64,000 nucleotides of DNA from DASRJW01 sp964567755 (GTDB lineage Bacteria; Krumholzibacteriota; Krumholzibacteriia; G020349025): NCBI GenBank assembly GCA_964567755.1, contig CAZMNW010000058.1, forward strand, positions 6,330 through 70,329. The letters run 5' to 3'. Positions 14,829 to 24,933 of this stretch are shown in pieces. Positions within the stretch are counted from its first letter, which is position 1. Each line of letters begins with the position of its first letter. The position numbers and the translations under genes are program-made. The notes beneath the pieces were generated by a model. It was not told the origin of the DNA. It searched no databases and worked only from the letters and a program-made list of their open reading frames with translations.

Positions 14829-17456
14829 GTGAGATCACGCAGCATTTACATATTGGCCCCTGAGGCCGTGCTCTTCTTGCTCGTAGCATTCGCGCATGTC
14901 TCGGATGCTTCTCCGCCGCCGGGGCGCGGCCATGGTAGCCACGGCCCGCCCGAGGATCGCGGCAGGGGTCGCGGCGCCGGCGAGACGACGCTCCCTGGCC
15001 AGTCACAGTCTTCACCCATCGCTGTCTCGCCGGACGACCGCACCGTCTGGGTCGTGAACCCAGACAACGACAGCGTCACCCTGTTTGCGGTGACCGAGGC
15101 AGGCCTCGACAAGCTCGAGGAGATCGCCGTCGGTGACGAACCGACGCAATTGGCGATCAGCCCCGACGGCCGCTTCGTCTACGTCGCCAACACGGTGAGC
15201 GGCACGATCTCTGTGCTCCGGACGAACGGGCGGAATCCGAGAGTGCAGCACACCATCCGTGCCGGGACCGAGCCGTACGGCCTCGCCTTCACGCCCAACG
15301 GCACGAAGCTCTACGTCGCCAACGCGCGCTCGAACGACCTCACCGTGATCGACCCGCGCGGCAACCGGGTGATCGACACGATCGACGGCGTCGGCCTCGA
15401 GCCGCGTGGCATCGCCATCACCAACGACGGCGACGGCGACGACGACGACGAGAAGTTGTACGTGACCCAGTTCCTGGGAGTCGACCGGCCGGGGGTGCTG
15501 ATCGGGCGTGATGACTACAAGGAGGCCCGCGTCACGGTGCTCTCCGTCAAGGACGACGAAGTGATCGGTGAGGTGGTGCTGAATCCCATGGCCGACACCG
15601 GCTTCCGCTCCAACGGCTCGGCCCTGGACCGCATCGCCGCCGCGAACCCGCCAGCTTTCACCTTCACCACGGGGGCCTTCCCGAACCAGCTGAACGCCAT
15701 CGCCATCAAAGGCGATCGCGCTTACGTGCCGAATACTGCTGCGTCGCCCAACGGCCCGGTGCGCTTCAACGTGAACGTCCAGGCCTTCTTCTCGGTGATC
15801 GACACCGATGAGGACGTGGAAGGCACGGCGAACGGCGCGGTGCAAACGATCAACATGAACCTCGGCGTCAACTTCGAGGCTGCAGGGCCGAGCAAAGTGT
15901 TTTTCGCCGTGCCCTGGCACGTGGCGTTCGAGCACGACTCGAATACGGGCTGGGTGGTGTCGGCATCGTCGAACCTGATCGTCAAGGTCGACCTGGACGC
16001 GGAGGGCACGCCGACGATCCACGCGCCCACTGCACCCGGTGACCCTGGGGCGATCGTGCGGATCTTCGTTGGTCAGAACCCGAAGGGTATCGCCATCGAC
16101 TCGCGCGACCGGCGGGCGTACGTGGCGAACGAGGTGTCGCGCGACGTATCGGTGATCGACCTCGAATCGCACAGCGTGATCGCCACGGTGTCCGCCGCCG
16201 GCCTCCCCGCGGCAGGCAGCGAGGCCGCAAAGCTCCTCATCGGCAAGGCGCTCTTCCACTCGTCAACGGGGGTGAACCTGCCAACGCTTGGCGACCTGGG
16301 CACGACCGCCCTGCGTCTCTCGTCCGATGGCTGGTCCTCGTGCGTCGCTTGCCACCCGTTCGGGCTCACCGACAACGTCGTGTGGATCTTCGGGTCTGGG
16401 CCCCGACGCTCCGTGCCGCTCAACGGCAGCTTCAACCCGCGCGACCCGACGGACGCCAAGATGCTCAACTACTCGGCGATCTTCGACGAGATCCAGGACT
16501 TTGAAGACAACATGCGCAACACCTCCGGCGGCCTCGGCCTGATCACCCTCGCCGACGGAGTCACCCCGGACCCGACGCTGAACGCCTTCGCCCTACCGAA
16601 CACCGGGCGGAGCGCACGCTTCGACGCCATGGCGGCGTGGGTCGCTGTCGGCATCCGTTCCCCGATCTCGCCTCTCAACGAGGACGAACGCGACGTGCGC
16701 AGGGGACGAAAGCTCTTCGAGCAGGCCAACTGTGCGTCTTGCCACGGCGGCGCCGGCTGGTCGTCGAGTCGCCGCGACTACGTCCCGCCGCCTGCGGCCG
16801 GCGACATCTCGAACGGCCAGCTGCTCCGCTTCCTGCAGCAGGTCAGCACGTTCGATCCGGCGGCGGTAAACGAGATCCGGCAGAACCAGGCCGCGCCGCG
16901 TGGCGCCGACGGCTTCAACCCGCCGTCGCTCCTTGGCGTCGGCGCGATGACGCCGGTGCTGCACAACGGTGCTGCGATCACACTCGAGGACGTGCTGGAG
17001 AACTTGGCGCACCGAAGCGCCGGGACAAGCGGCGTGGACATGCTTTCAGAGGGGCGCGATCGCGACAGGCTCGCGGCCTTCGTCGCCTCAATTGACGCAT
17101 CGACGCGACCCTTCCCGATCACGCCGCTCGTGGCGGCGAACACCGCGAAGGCGACTCTGGAGGGGAACCGGGACGAACTGGATGGGATCGAGCTCGAGCC
17201 TCTGCGCAACCCGGCGCGTCGCGGGGCGAGCATCGGCTACGCCCTCGGCCGTCGCGGCCCGGTGGAGCTGGATATCTACGACGTGCGGGGGCACCGCGTT
17301 GCCCTGCTGCTACAGGGGGTGCAGGAGGCCGGCCGCCATCGGCTCACCTGGGACGGCCTGGATGCAGCGGGCGTGAGGGCTCCGTCGGGCATCTACTACG
17401 TGCGCTTGCGTCTCGCCGACGCGACGCGCACGCGCAAACTCGTAGTCGTGCGCTAA
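14829..17456 (+). CDS. Secreted beta-propeller/cytochrome c peroxidase-like protein
   Basis: An 875-residue exported protein from GTG 14829 (AGGAGGAACAGCC upstream). Residues 1-27 are a signal peptide. Residues about 55-460 are YncE/NHL-type propeller repeats (DGRFVYVANTVSGTISVL, NGTKLYVANARSNDLTVID, DRRAYVANEVSRDVSVID). Two heme c sites follow, CVACH at 505-509 and CASCH at 635-639, in a MauG/CcpA-like region. The last 80 residues are a FlgD-like Ig domain (VELDIYDVRGHRVALL, SGIYYVRL) of the kind that ends many secreted proteins in FCB-related lineages. It may be a periplasmic or surface peroxidase or oxidase; the substrate is unknown. Confidence 0.82.
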   Translation: MRSRSIYILAPEAVLFLLVAFAHVSDASPPPGRGHGSHGPPEDRGRGRGAGETTLPGQSQSSPIAVSPDDRTVWVVNPDNDSVTLFAVTEAGLDKLEEIAVGDEPTQLAISPDGRFVYVANTVSGTISVLRTNGRNPRVQHTIRAGTEPYGLAFTPNGTKLYVANARSNDLTVIDPRGNRVIDTIDGVGLEPRGIAITNDGDGDDDDEKLYVTQFLGVDRPGVLIGRDDYKEARVTVLSVKDDEVIGEVVLNPMADTGFRSNGSALDRIAAANPPAFTFTTGAFPNQLNAIAIKGDRAYVPNTAASPNGPVRFNVNVQAFFSVIDTDEDVEGTANGAVQTINMNLGVNFEAAGPSKVFFAVPWHVAFEHDSNTGWVVSASSNLIVKVDLDAEGTPTIHAPTAPGDPGAIVRIFVGQNPKGIAIDSRDRRAYVANEVSRDVSVIDLESHSVIATVSAAGLPAAGSEAAKLLIGKALFHSSTGVNLPTLGDLGTTALRLSSDGWSSCVACHPFGLTDNVVWIFGSGPRRSVPLNGSFNPRDPTDAKMLNYSAIFDEIQDFEDNMRNTSGGLGLITLADGVTPDPTLNAFALPNTGRSARFDAMAAWVAVGIRSPISPLNEDERDVRRGRKLFEQANCASCHGGAGWSSSRRDYVPPPAAGDISNGQLLRFLQQVSTFDPAAVNEIRQNQAAPRGADGFNPPSLLGVGAMTPVLHNGAAITLEDVLENLAHRSAGTSGVDMLSEGRDRDRLAAFVASIDASTRPFPITPLVAANTAKATLEGNRDELDGIELEPLRNPARRGASIGYALGRRGPVELDIYDVRGHRVALLLQGVQEAGRHRLTWDGLDAAGVRAPSGIYYVRLRLADATRTRKLVVVR

Positions 17457-17492
17457 TCGCGATACAAGCTTTTGACGGCAGAGATCGATTTC

Positions 17493-17546
17493 TGGGCTAT
17501 CGCGGTGGGAACGGAATGTACACCCAGCTCCCCACCGCATAGCCCA
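17493..17546. terminator. Bidirectional hairpin terminator between convergent genes
   Basis: TGGGCTAT-c-GCGGTGGG (17493-17509) pairs with CCCACCGCATAGCCCA (17531-17546). This makes a 16-bp stem with one bulged base and a 21-base loop, midway between two convergent genes. No T-run follows on either side, so termination would rest on the stem alone. Confidence 0.6.
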
Positions 17547-17623
17547 GCTTTGGCCCGAGCATGTGAAAGGAGTTCACCGACGTCCCGAAGTTGTCTTCTT
17601 CCCAGCCTAACCTGGTCGCATCT

Positions 17624-19387
17624 CTATCTGTAGAGAGACTTCACTTCGGCCCAAGTCGCTGAAACGACGGCCATCGCGGGATCCGCAGGCGTGCCCAAAT
17701 CCTCCCAGAACAGCACCATGAATCGTCCGGCGTCGCAGCCGTGCTTCGTCAGATCCTCGATGACGACGAAGTTTGCTCCTTCGACGACGCGGTAATCGGT
17801 GCTGCCGGCCAAGTCCCAGGACACCCCCGTGATGTAGGGCGCATCCGATGCCCGCCAGCGCGCGGGATCCAGAAAACCACCATTGTCGCTGTACAGATCG
17901 GGCCGTTCGGCGAACACTTCCTCCTGGACGAGAGTGATGGTAATGGACTGGACCCAGAGCTCCGCCGGCACCAGTGGCTCACCGGGCGGGAGGTTCTGCG
18001 GCTCGAACATGCGCTGGTGGATGCGCGCTTCCTCGTCGTACCCCCAGGCACTCTCCCCCGTGCTCGTCAGCTGAGGGAAGAAGAAGACGAAGTCGGCGTT
18101 CTCCTCCGGCACGTGCGCCAGGAACTCACGGTAACGCGCAAGATCCAGTCGCCCGTAGGCGCGCGCGAGCTCCTGGATCAGCGCGGCGGCGCTCTCGATG
18201 CACGAGCTGTCCGTTGTCGCCATGCCGAAATCGGCGCGCAGCGTGGCACCCGCCACCGGCGGCTGCGTCAAGTACACATGATTGCCCGTCGTACCCACGA
18301 GGCCCGGCATCTCGACGCGACTCATTGAATAAGGCGGCGGGCAGTCGGGGAGAAGCAAAGAGTAACGCCCATCGCGTCCAGTGATCGTGCTGATCGGCAC
18401 GAACGTGGGACACTGAAGCGTCGCACCGTAAATCGTGACACCTGGGATCCCCTCCTCGACCCGATCGTACACGCCATCTCGATTCACGTCGTTGAAGACG
18501 ATGCCCGCCACCGGAATGTCGGTCGGCAGACCCTGACGTTGGCAGCCGAAGTGTGCGCGCCCGAACCCCGACAGCGTGCCGTCGGCCTGCTGCACGATCA
18601 AGACTTCGATCGGATGTGGGGTGGTGATCCGCCAGCCCGGTTCCGACGTCTTGTCGACGCGGTAGAGCCCGGGGCGCTCCACGGGGAAACTGTACAACCC
18701 GGCTGAATCCGCCTGCGCCGTCCGCGTGCCCGAGTCGTCTTGCAGCGTGACGAAGGCGTCGACGCGGACTGGATCCTCGGGATCGCGCCGGCCGTTGCCG
18801 TTCAAGTCCTCGAAGACGATGCCAGCGATGGCGGTGCTCTGTTGCGAACTCAAACGCACGCGGAATGCGAAGCTCTCGCCTGTCGGGTCGTAGAGGATCC
18901 ACTCGATCGCCGTGGACACTTCGCCTGGTGACAGCACGTCGTCGTCGCCGTAGGTTCCGGCATGGACGTACATGCAGGTAAGGCTCGGCGTGCTGCCCGT
19001 CGCATCACGCGCGGTGCAGGTTTCGGCGTTCACGGGCTCGACTTCGGCAGGGGTGAATTCGAAGACCGTCAGCGTGCGCGGCCCGGGAACCGCGACATTG
19101 CTCTCGTTGCGCAGCGACACCAGGGCGTGCACGTAGTGCGTCTCCGGGTCGAAGTGCACATCGCTTCCGACGAGGCGTAGGGACGAGAACACGCCCGTCG
19201 TGGACTCGATACCAAACTTGAAGAACTGGTTCTTGGCGTCGTAGCTGCTGGGAATTCCGGATGCCGCCGGGGCGGGCTCCTGTGGATCGTGGCAGCCGCT
19301 GAGCGTGGCCGCGAGCAGGAGAGTACAAGCGGTGAGGACGACCACAGCCGCGCGGCACGATGGGTAGGTTGCCCTGCGAATCGTCAT
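17624..19387 (-). CDS. SdrD-B-domain lipoprotein
   Basis: A 587-residue exported lipoprotein: the signal peptide ends in the lipobox LSGC with Cys32. Two SdrD-B-like beta-sandwich domains follow, each with a calcium-loop-type DxNxxGxxD (GIVFEDLNGNGRRDPEDP and GIVFNDVNRDGVYDRVEE). The C-terminal part (from about residue 390) resembles an alpha+beta cone domain with AAALIQELARAYGRLDLARY. The last residues ATWAEVKSLYR closely match TTWSEVKALF near the end of the exported protein at 46093-46875. ATG 19387 is chosen because it gives a proper signal peptide. Likely a surface protein of unknown ligand. Confidence 0.75.
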   Translation of the reverse strand: MTIRRATYPSCRAAVVVLTACTLLLAATLSGCHDPQEPAPAASGIPSSYDAKNQFFKFGIESTTGVFSSLRLVGSDVHFDPETHYVHALVSLRNESNVAVPGPRTLTVFEFTPAEVEPVNAETCTARDATGSTPSLTCMYVHAGTYGDDDVLSPGEVSTAIEWILYDPTGESFAFRVRLSSQQSTAIAGIVFEDLNGNGRRDPEDPVRVDAFVTLQDDSGTRTAQADSAGLYSFPVERPGLYRVDKTSEPGWRITTPHPIEVLIVQQADGTLSGFGRAHFGCQRQGLPTDIPVAGIVFNDVNRDGVYDRVEEGIPGVTIYGATLQCPTFVPISTITGRDGRYSLLLPDCPPPYSMSRVEMPGLVGTTGNHVYLTQPPVAGATLRADFGMATTDSSCIESAAALIQELARAYGRLDLARYREFLAHVPEENADFVFFFPQLTSTGESAWGYDEEARIHQRMFEPQNLPPGEPLVPAELWVQSITITLVQEEVFAERPDLYSDNGGFLDPARWRASDAPYITGVSWDLAGSTDYRVVEGANFVVIEDLTKHGCDAGRFMVLFWEDLGTPADPAMAVVSATWAEVKSLYR

Positions 19388-19827
19388 GGTAAATCCCCAT
19401 CCGAAGACGCACGGGTTAGCGAACATCGCTACGGACGAAGGATACGCCCCCGCGGGCGACTTGCGCCAACGCCCTGTCCGGGACAGTCGAGACACGTCGC
19501 GGACGGCGATCCGGGAGGTCGGAGCCGGGGCGACCTCCTCCGCAAGCACGGCCGCTTGGCCGAGGCCCGCTCGGAGTTCGAGCGCGCGGCGGGCCCTCAC
19601 GCGCGACGCCTGCGAGCGTGCGCTGCTACTAGTGCGCGGCCGCGTACGCGCGGGGACAAACGGCCAACCTGCTCTTCGGACATCGGCCGGAACTTCGGCG
19701 TCGATCCGCCGTCGCCATAATTTGCGACGGCGGGAGGAGCTCCGTAAATTGCTCTCGACAACGTGGCCGGGCTTCGCGCCGAGGGTGCGGGCTGCGCCCG
19801 GGATGCGGTTCGCCTGCGGAGGCCACG
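19388..19827. other. Divergent intergenic region with a strong hairpin
   Basis: This 440-bp stretch separates two divergent exported-protein genes, so promoters for both must lie here. No gene is supportable. A perfect 10-bp stem CCGCCGTCGC/GCGACGGCGG with loop CATAATTT (19706-19733) precedes the DUF3160 gene by about 95 bp and could be a leader structure or attenuator. GGAGGAGC follows it immediately. Confidence 0.5.
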
Positions 19828-22800
19828 ATGCGGAATCCGTTTCGGGCCAGCGCCCTTCTTGGAGTCTTGGCCACCGCGATCCTGTTCGTCGCGCCGGTCA
19901 CTGCGGCTCCGCCTCCTGCTGCGGTCGACTCGCTACGACTCTCTGACTATCTGAGTGAACTGACCGCTTCATCCGATTCGGCGCGCTGTACCGAGCTTTT
20001 CTTCGCGCTGGACGGGGGCATCCGTTCCGGAAGGCTCGCGGTGCGCACGAGCCCAGAAGCCCGCGCTGTCGTGCTGCTCATGACACGGTTGATGGAGGGC
20101 CCCGCGCCCAGCGTCGTCCGCTGGCGCGCCGCGGCCTTCCTCGAGTCGTACCCACATCCCGCAGCTGCCGACGCGTTGTGGCGCACGGCGATACTCACAG
20201 GCCTTGGGAATGTGCTCGCACGCTCCTCGGCCCTCGGCGCACTCGTCGCGCTGCACGATGGCCGCGCGCTCTCGCAACTTCTTGCCGACCTGGCTCGACC
20301 GGAGAAGTTCGGACACGAAGTGACGCTGCGCTTGCTCGGGGATCTCGGTGACCCTCATGCCATCCCGGCACTCCAAGCCATTGTCGACGATCTGAAGCTC
20401 GAAGAGCACTTCGCTCCAGGCGATTGGGCGGCGGCGGAGCGCCGCCATGCTCGATCGGCGTTGCGCCGCATCGAGTCCGCATCCCACGGGCTGTTCACCC
20501 CATGGGACCTCGACGATGCAGCGCTCGCGCTCCTCCGGCGAAACGGTTTCGTGATTCTTCCCGAGCCCGCGAACGACATGTTCGAGTTCTACGGCGCCGA
20601 GTACCCGTTCGTGACCAGCGACATCGCCTTCCACAGCTTCATGATCCTCGCTCGCGAGGCCCTGAACGAGCTGGAAATGCTGGTGCTCGTGCCGCGCCTG
20701 CGCAGCTTCAGTCGCGACTTCATGCGCGCTTGCGTCGCGCAGACCCGGACGCTGCGCGACCGGCGGCTGCGGGACTTGGCACGCCGAAACGCCGCCACCT
20801 TCGCCGTGGCGGCAGTTCTCTTGGATGCCGCCCAACTCCAGGACCTGGGCCTGCCGTTCGAACTCACGCGCGCGGTCGAGCGCGAGGTGAGCGCGATCCG
20901 AGGCCACAAGGGAATCGCCCCCTCGAATCTCTTCGACTGCAAGGTGGACTACACGCAGTACCGGCCGCGCGGCCGGCACAGCCGTGGGCGGCTCCAAGGC
21001 TACTTCCAAGCCATGATGCTCTATGGCCAGATGGGATATCACCTGCGCTCGCTGCACGAGACTCAGCGCGCGCTCCTGCTCCTGGACGTTTTGCAGCGCA
21101 ACCCACGCCTGCGCGCCGAATGGGAAGCCATCGATGCCTTGGTCGGACAGTTCTTCGGACCGCACGACGACCTCACCGTGCGGGACTACGAGGCAGCACT
21201 CAGTACCGTTTTAGCCATCGGGCAGACAGCGGCTGCAGGAGACACGCGCAGCATTGCCCGCGATCCAGTCCAAGTAGAGCGGCTGACGAGTGTGCTTCGG
21301 CGGCTGCCCCCGCCCCGCGTGAGCTCGGAGGGGACGGGGGACACCGACTCGACCGCAGGACTGCGCGTCTTCGGGCGCCGGTACAGCCGCACCATGGACC
21401 TCTTCCAGCAGTACCTGGACCACGGAGTGTGGCCCGTTTCTGGACTGCACGTTGCCGCTGATCTTCTCGGGTCGACACGCGCACGAGAACTGCTTCACGC
21501 ATCGGGACGTGACGCGAGCACGTTTGACGTCCGTCCTCCTGACCCCCTGCGTGATCCCTATGCCTCGTTGCCGGAAGGCTTCCTGCACTGCGCCCGGACG
21601 CTCTTCACGCCCGAAGTGGGCGTGCCGAGCTTCATGCGCGCGCCACCATGGGAAGAGAAACAGATCAACACGACGCTCGGCGGCTGGGCGGAGGTTCAGA
21701 ACACGGTCCTTCTGTACGCGAAGGACGCGCGGGTAACGAAAGGGTCGTCATCGATGGTCGACCGCTTCCACGGCTGGGTCGAGCCCGTGCCGCATTTCTA
21801 TGCGCGACTCGACTCTCTGCTGCAGCGGTTCGTGACCACACTCGATGACCAGGAACTTTTCGCCAAGATCTCCGCGGACCGCACGACGCCGGCCCGCCAA
21901 CCTGCGCAAGCTACGCCGCCCACGTTCCTCCAAGCCAACCGTTACCGTGATGAGTCAATACGCCTCGAACGCTTCCTGTTCGAAGACCTCTCGCGCATTC
22001 TCTCGCGGCTGGAAACGATCGCGCGCCAAGAGCTGCGCGGCGAGCCGCAGAGCATCGACGACGGTGTGTTCTTGAAGAGCTTGCAACGGCGGTTCAAAGC
22101 CATCGCGCTCAATCGTTCCAATAGCGACATTGCGTTCGAGTCGATGGCGCTCATCGCTGACGTCGCTACCGAGTACCAGTCGGAGCAATGCCTCGAGGTC
22201 GGTGTCGGGCGACCGTGCGCCATCTACGTCGCCGTGCCCGACTCGGGCCGCACCTTCGTCTGCCGCGGTGGAGTCTACACGTACTACGAGTTCGTCCGTG
22301 ACATCACGTCGCGGCTCGACGACACGGAGTGGAAGCGCATGTCGCATTCCGTGCTCGGCGACGAGTTCCAACCATGGCTCGCCGGACGCCCGGAGTCCGG
22401 GTTCCATCGGTACATCACACGGGCCCAGTTGAAGGCCCTGAGGCTCGAAACGGGAAATACCGCGAGAGGCGCGCACGGCGGCGATCCCTCCATGATCAGC
22501 GAACACGAGAACGCTGCTCTGCTGCTCGCGGGAACGCATGTCGCACCGGCTGACGTGGACGTCCTGCTCACGCTCGCTTCCCAGGAGCTGCTCAACCTCG
22601 GCGTGCGTGCTTACGTCTTCGACCGTCTTGCGGAGCATGGCGACGACGCGCGGGTGCTGCCCTTCCTCCGCGCCACGCTGCAGAGCCTGCCGAGGCCAAC
22701 GGACCGCTGGGACCGCGTGGACGTCGTGTGCTTCATCGGCGCTGTACGCGGCTTCGGAGGCTGTGGGTCGCCGGCCCTGGGCGATCTCGATGCGGCCGAA

Positions 22801-22923
22801 AGACGCCTCGGGGGCCGCGACCTCGAGTACTTGTACCCGAAGCTCCGGCAAGAGATCTCCGGAGCCCGCGCCACGATCGCGCGGGCAAATACCGTGGCTG
22901 CGGCGCATGACACGGTGCCGTGA
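19828..22923 (+). CDS. Exported DUF3160 protein
   Basis: A 1031-residue protein with a signal peptide (about residues 1-27, ending in VTAAPPP). Residues about 225-800 are DUF3160: LRRNGFVILPEPANDMFEFY, YPFVTSDIAFHSFMILARE, and later VRDYEAALSTVLAIGQTA and GGWAEVQNTVLLYAKD. The first 200 residues contain HEAT-like helical repeats (LGDLGDPHAIPALQAIVDDL), and a helical C-terminal part follows. The biochemical role of DUF3160 is not known. It is probably periplasmic or outer-membrane associated. The gene diverges from the SdrD-B lipoprotein. Confidence 0.85.
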   Translation: MRNPFRASALLGVLATAILFVAPVTAAPPPAAVDSLRLSDYLSELTASSDSARCTELFFALDGGIRSGRLAVRTSPEARAVVLLMTRLMEGPAPSVVRWRAAAFLESYPHPAAADALWRTAILTGLGNVLARSSALGALVALHDGRALSQLLADLARPEKFGHEVTLRLLGDLGDPHAIPALQAIVDDLKLEEHFAPGDWAAAERRHARSALRRIESASHGLFTPWDLDDAALALLRRNGFVILPEPANDMFEFYGAEYPFVTSDIAFHSFMILAREALNELEMLVLVPRLRSFSRDFMRACVAQTRTLRDRRLRDLARRNAATFAVAAVLLDAAQLQDLGLPFELTRAVEREVSAIRGHKGIAPSNLFDCKVDYTQYRPRGRHSRGRLQGYFQAMMLYGQMGYHLRSLHETQRALLLLDVLQRNPRLRAEWEAIDALVGQFFGPHDDLTVRDYEAALSTVLAIGQTAAAGDTRSIARDPVQVERLTSVLRRLPPPRVSSEGTGDTDSTAGLRVFGRRYSRTMDLFQQYLDHGVWPVSGLHVAADLLGSTRARELLHASGRDASTFDVRPPDPLRDPYASLPEGFLHCARTLFTPEVGVPSFMRAPPWEEKQINTTLGGWAEVQNTVLLYAKDARVTKGSSSMVDRFHGWVEPVPHFYARLDSLLQRFVTTLDDQELFAKISADRTTPARQPAQATPPTFLQANRYRDESIRLERFLFEDLSRILSRLETIARQELRGEPQSIDDGVFLKSLQRRFKAIALNRSNSDIAFESMALIADVATEYQSEQCLEVGVGRPCAIYVAVPDSGRTFVCRGGVYTYYEFVRDITSRLDDTEWKRMSHSVLGDEFQPWLAGRPESGFHRYITRAQLKALRLETGNTARGAHGGDPSMISEHENAALLLAGTHVAPADVDVLLTLASQELLNLGVRAYVFDRLAEHGDDARVLPFLRATLQSLPRPTDRWDRVDVVCFIGAVRGFGGCGSPALGDLDAAERRLGGRDLEYLYPKLRQEISGARATIARANTVAAAHDTVP

Positions 22924-23331
22924 CATCGGGTCGGCACTGCTCGTGATTCCTCGCCCCACGGACGGTTGCGCGCGAAATGTGTCTTGCTCACGATGGTCGG
23001 AATAGGCATTGCTGACGGCTCGCGGTTGGGTACCTCAGAGTTGATGTGGCGAAGAACTCGTCGTGCTTGGGCAGTGCACGGGGGTCGCGACCGGTGCGTC
23101 GCAGGTGGCGGAGGCGTGGATGACGTCGGAAATGTGGTCGCGACCAGAAACTGTAGCTGGCTTCTACAAATCTTCTACAAAACGTCCCTGGAAACGCGCT
23201 CCCTCGGACTCCCTCAGATAGAAAGCGCCCCGACACCCGAGATTCTCTAACCTTCGATGCGCCAACGTACTACCTTGCGACGACATCACTTCGGCGGGTC
23301 GGCCACTCGTGTGTGAATTCAGCCTTCGGAG
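22924..23331. other. Intergenic region without a gene
   Basis: About 410 bp between convergent genes. Nothing coding is evident. The only local structure I noticed is a direct repeat CTTCTACAAA at about 23160-23183. No clear terminator hairpin was found. Confidence 0.4.
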
Positions 23332-24933
23332 TCAGTTGGACCCCGCGGAACGCTCTTCGTACCAGAGGAAGAGTTCGGTGGTGCGGACTTCGCCGAGGTC
23401 GTTGGCGACGGGACCAGGGCCGAGAGAAACGTAGCGGAGGGTGTAGGAAGCGCCATCGGGGTAAACGAGGCGCTCGCCGGCGCGCGCGGAATCGGGCCAG
23501 ACGCCGCGGAAGATGAGTAGCGGGCGGCGTGACAGCACGTAGTCGAAGTCGCGTTTTTCGTGGCCAGCGGTGCTGTGGCCCAGATTGTCCACTGCCAAAT
23601 GGGCGATGTGCTCGTCGTTAACTCCCAGCATGTCGACGATGGGGAGTTGTGAATAATAGCCGAGCGCTCCCACGGGCTCCGCGGCGAGCAATGTTCTTGC
23701 GCGCACGTGCTGTTTCAGCCAACGACCTGCGAGCGTCCACTGTTCGGCCTGGACGCTGGCGAGCGTGGCGCGGTTGCGTGGTTGGCGTCGCGGGTTGAGC
23801 GTGGGCAGGAGACCCGAAAGAACGATGCACGACACGAGAATGGCGAACACGGCGCGCTGGCTGCTCGACATCGCAAGGCTGGGGGAGGCAGGCTCCGAGG
23901 CGATGCGCGGTGCGCGGACGGCCGAGGATGCGACGCGTTCCACGATCTCTGCCGCTGCTTCGAGCTGCAGAAAGAGCAGCGACGCTACGATCGGGATGAA
24001 GAAACGCGCCATAGGCATGTAGTCGCCGCCAACCCAGACCACGTAGGCAATGAAGACCGTGGCGCATGTCGCCAAGTAGGCACGGGCGCCGTTGCGCTCG
24101 GGATCGCGCAGCACGAAGAGCAAGAGTGGCGCGGCGAAGAGCAGCAGGCCGCCGAAGGGCACGATGAAATTGTAGGTGTAGAAAAGCCCACGCAGCTGCT
24201 GAAAGATGTCGCCGCCTGTCCGCAGATAGTACGGGTTGGGAAAGAGGTGTCCGTAGTATTGCCAACGCCAGAGAAAGTACGGGACGACGATGCAGGTGAA
24301 TGGAAGCAGGAGGCTCCAGAGCAGGTGACGATGCGAACGTTGCGGCAGCAGGAAGAGCGCGGTTGCAACGAGGTATACGAAGCCGTCGGAGCGCAGTAGG
24401 GCGCAAGCTGCGAACGCGAGGCCCGACTTCCAGTGCGCGCGCCGGCTTGCCATCTCGCCGAGAAAAACGAACTGCGCCAGGAGAACCATGAATGCGAGCG
24501 GCACGGTCTCCATTCCCGACCGCGCCCAACAGGCCATGCCGCCATGCAACGCGACACCGAGACTGCCCGTCAGTGCCCACGCGACGCCGCGGATGAAACG
24601 CAACGAGACGAGTCTGAAGGCGAGCACCACGATCCCGAGCAACGCCAGCGTGCCGAGCGCGCGGGACACGACGACGACATCGAATCCAAGCCGATGCGCG
24701 AGCGCGAGCACGCCGACGAGCAGGAAGTTCGAGTAGCCTTCGACTCGCTCTCCCGGATTGAAGACCGGCCCCAGGCCCTGCGACCAGTGCACGGCGTAGC
24801 GGTACGAGATGTAGGCGTCATCGTTCTCGAAATCGTAATGCGATTGGTGCAGCCAAGAAAGCGCGCAGATCAACGCCAACGCTGCTGCTGGAAGCAGTCG
24901 TTGCGACCTGGAACGCGTCACAGGTTCGGTCAT
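23332..24933 (-). CDS. Polytopic membrane glycosyltransferase of the PMT/ArnT type
   Basis: A 533-residue integral membrane protein with about 10-11 hydrophobic segments. The first periplasmic loop starts FENDDAYISYRYAVHWSQG, the acidic DDxY-type motif typical of polyprenyl-phosphate-sugar dependent GT-C transferases, then NPGERVEGYSNFL. The C-terminal 150 residues are a soluble periplasmic domain. It would transfer a sugar from a lipid-phosphate donor to a protein or lipid. Its ATG overlaps the TGA of the upstream kinase gene (ATGA, 24933-24930), so the two are translationally coupled. The acceptor is unknown. Confidence 0.78.
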   Translation of the reverse strand: MTEPVTRSRSQRLLPAAALALICALSWLHQSHYDFENDDAYISYRYAVHWSQGLGPVFNPGERVEGYSNFLLVGVLALAHRLGFDVVVVSRALGTLALLGIVVLAFRLVSLRFIRGVAWALTGSLGVALHGGMACWARSGMETVPLAFMVLLAQFVFLGEMASRRAHWKSGLAFAACALLRSDGFVYLVATALFLLPQRSHRHLLWSLLLPFTCIVVPYFLWRWQYYGHLFPNPYYLRTGGDIFQQLRGLFYTYNFIVPFGGLLLFAAPLLLFVLRDPERNGARAYLATCATVFIAYVVWVGGDYMPMARFFIPIVASLLFLQLEAAAEIVERVASSAVRAPRIASEPASPSLAMSSSQRAVFAILVSCIVLSGLLPTLNPRRQPRNRATLASVQAEQWTLAGRWLKQHVRARTLLAAEPVGALGYYSQLPIVDMLGVNDEHIAHLAVDNLGHSTAGHEKRDFDYVLSRRPLLIFRGVWPDSARAGERLVYPDGASYTLRYVSLGPGPVANDLGEVRTTELFLWYEERSAGSN

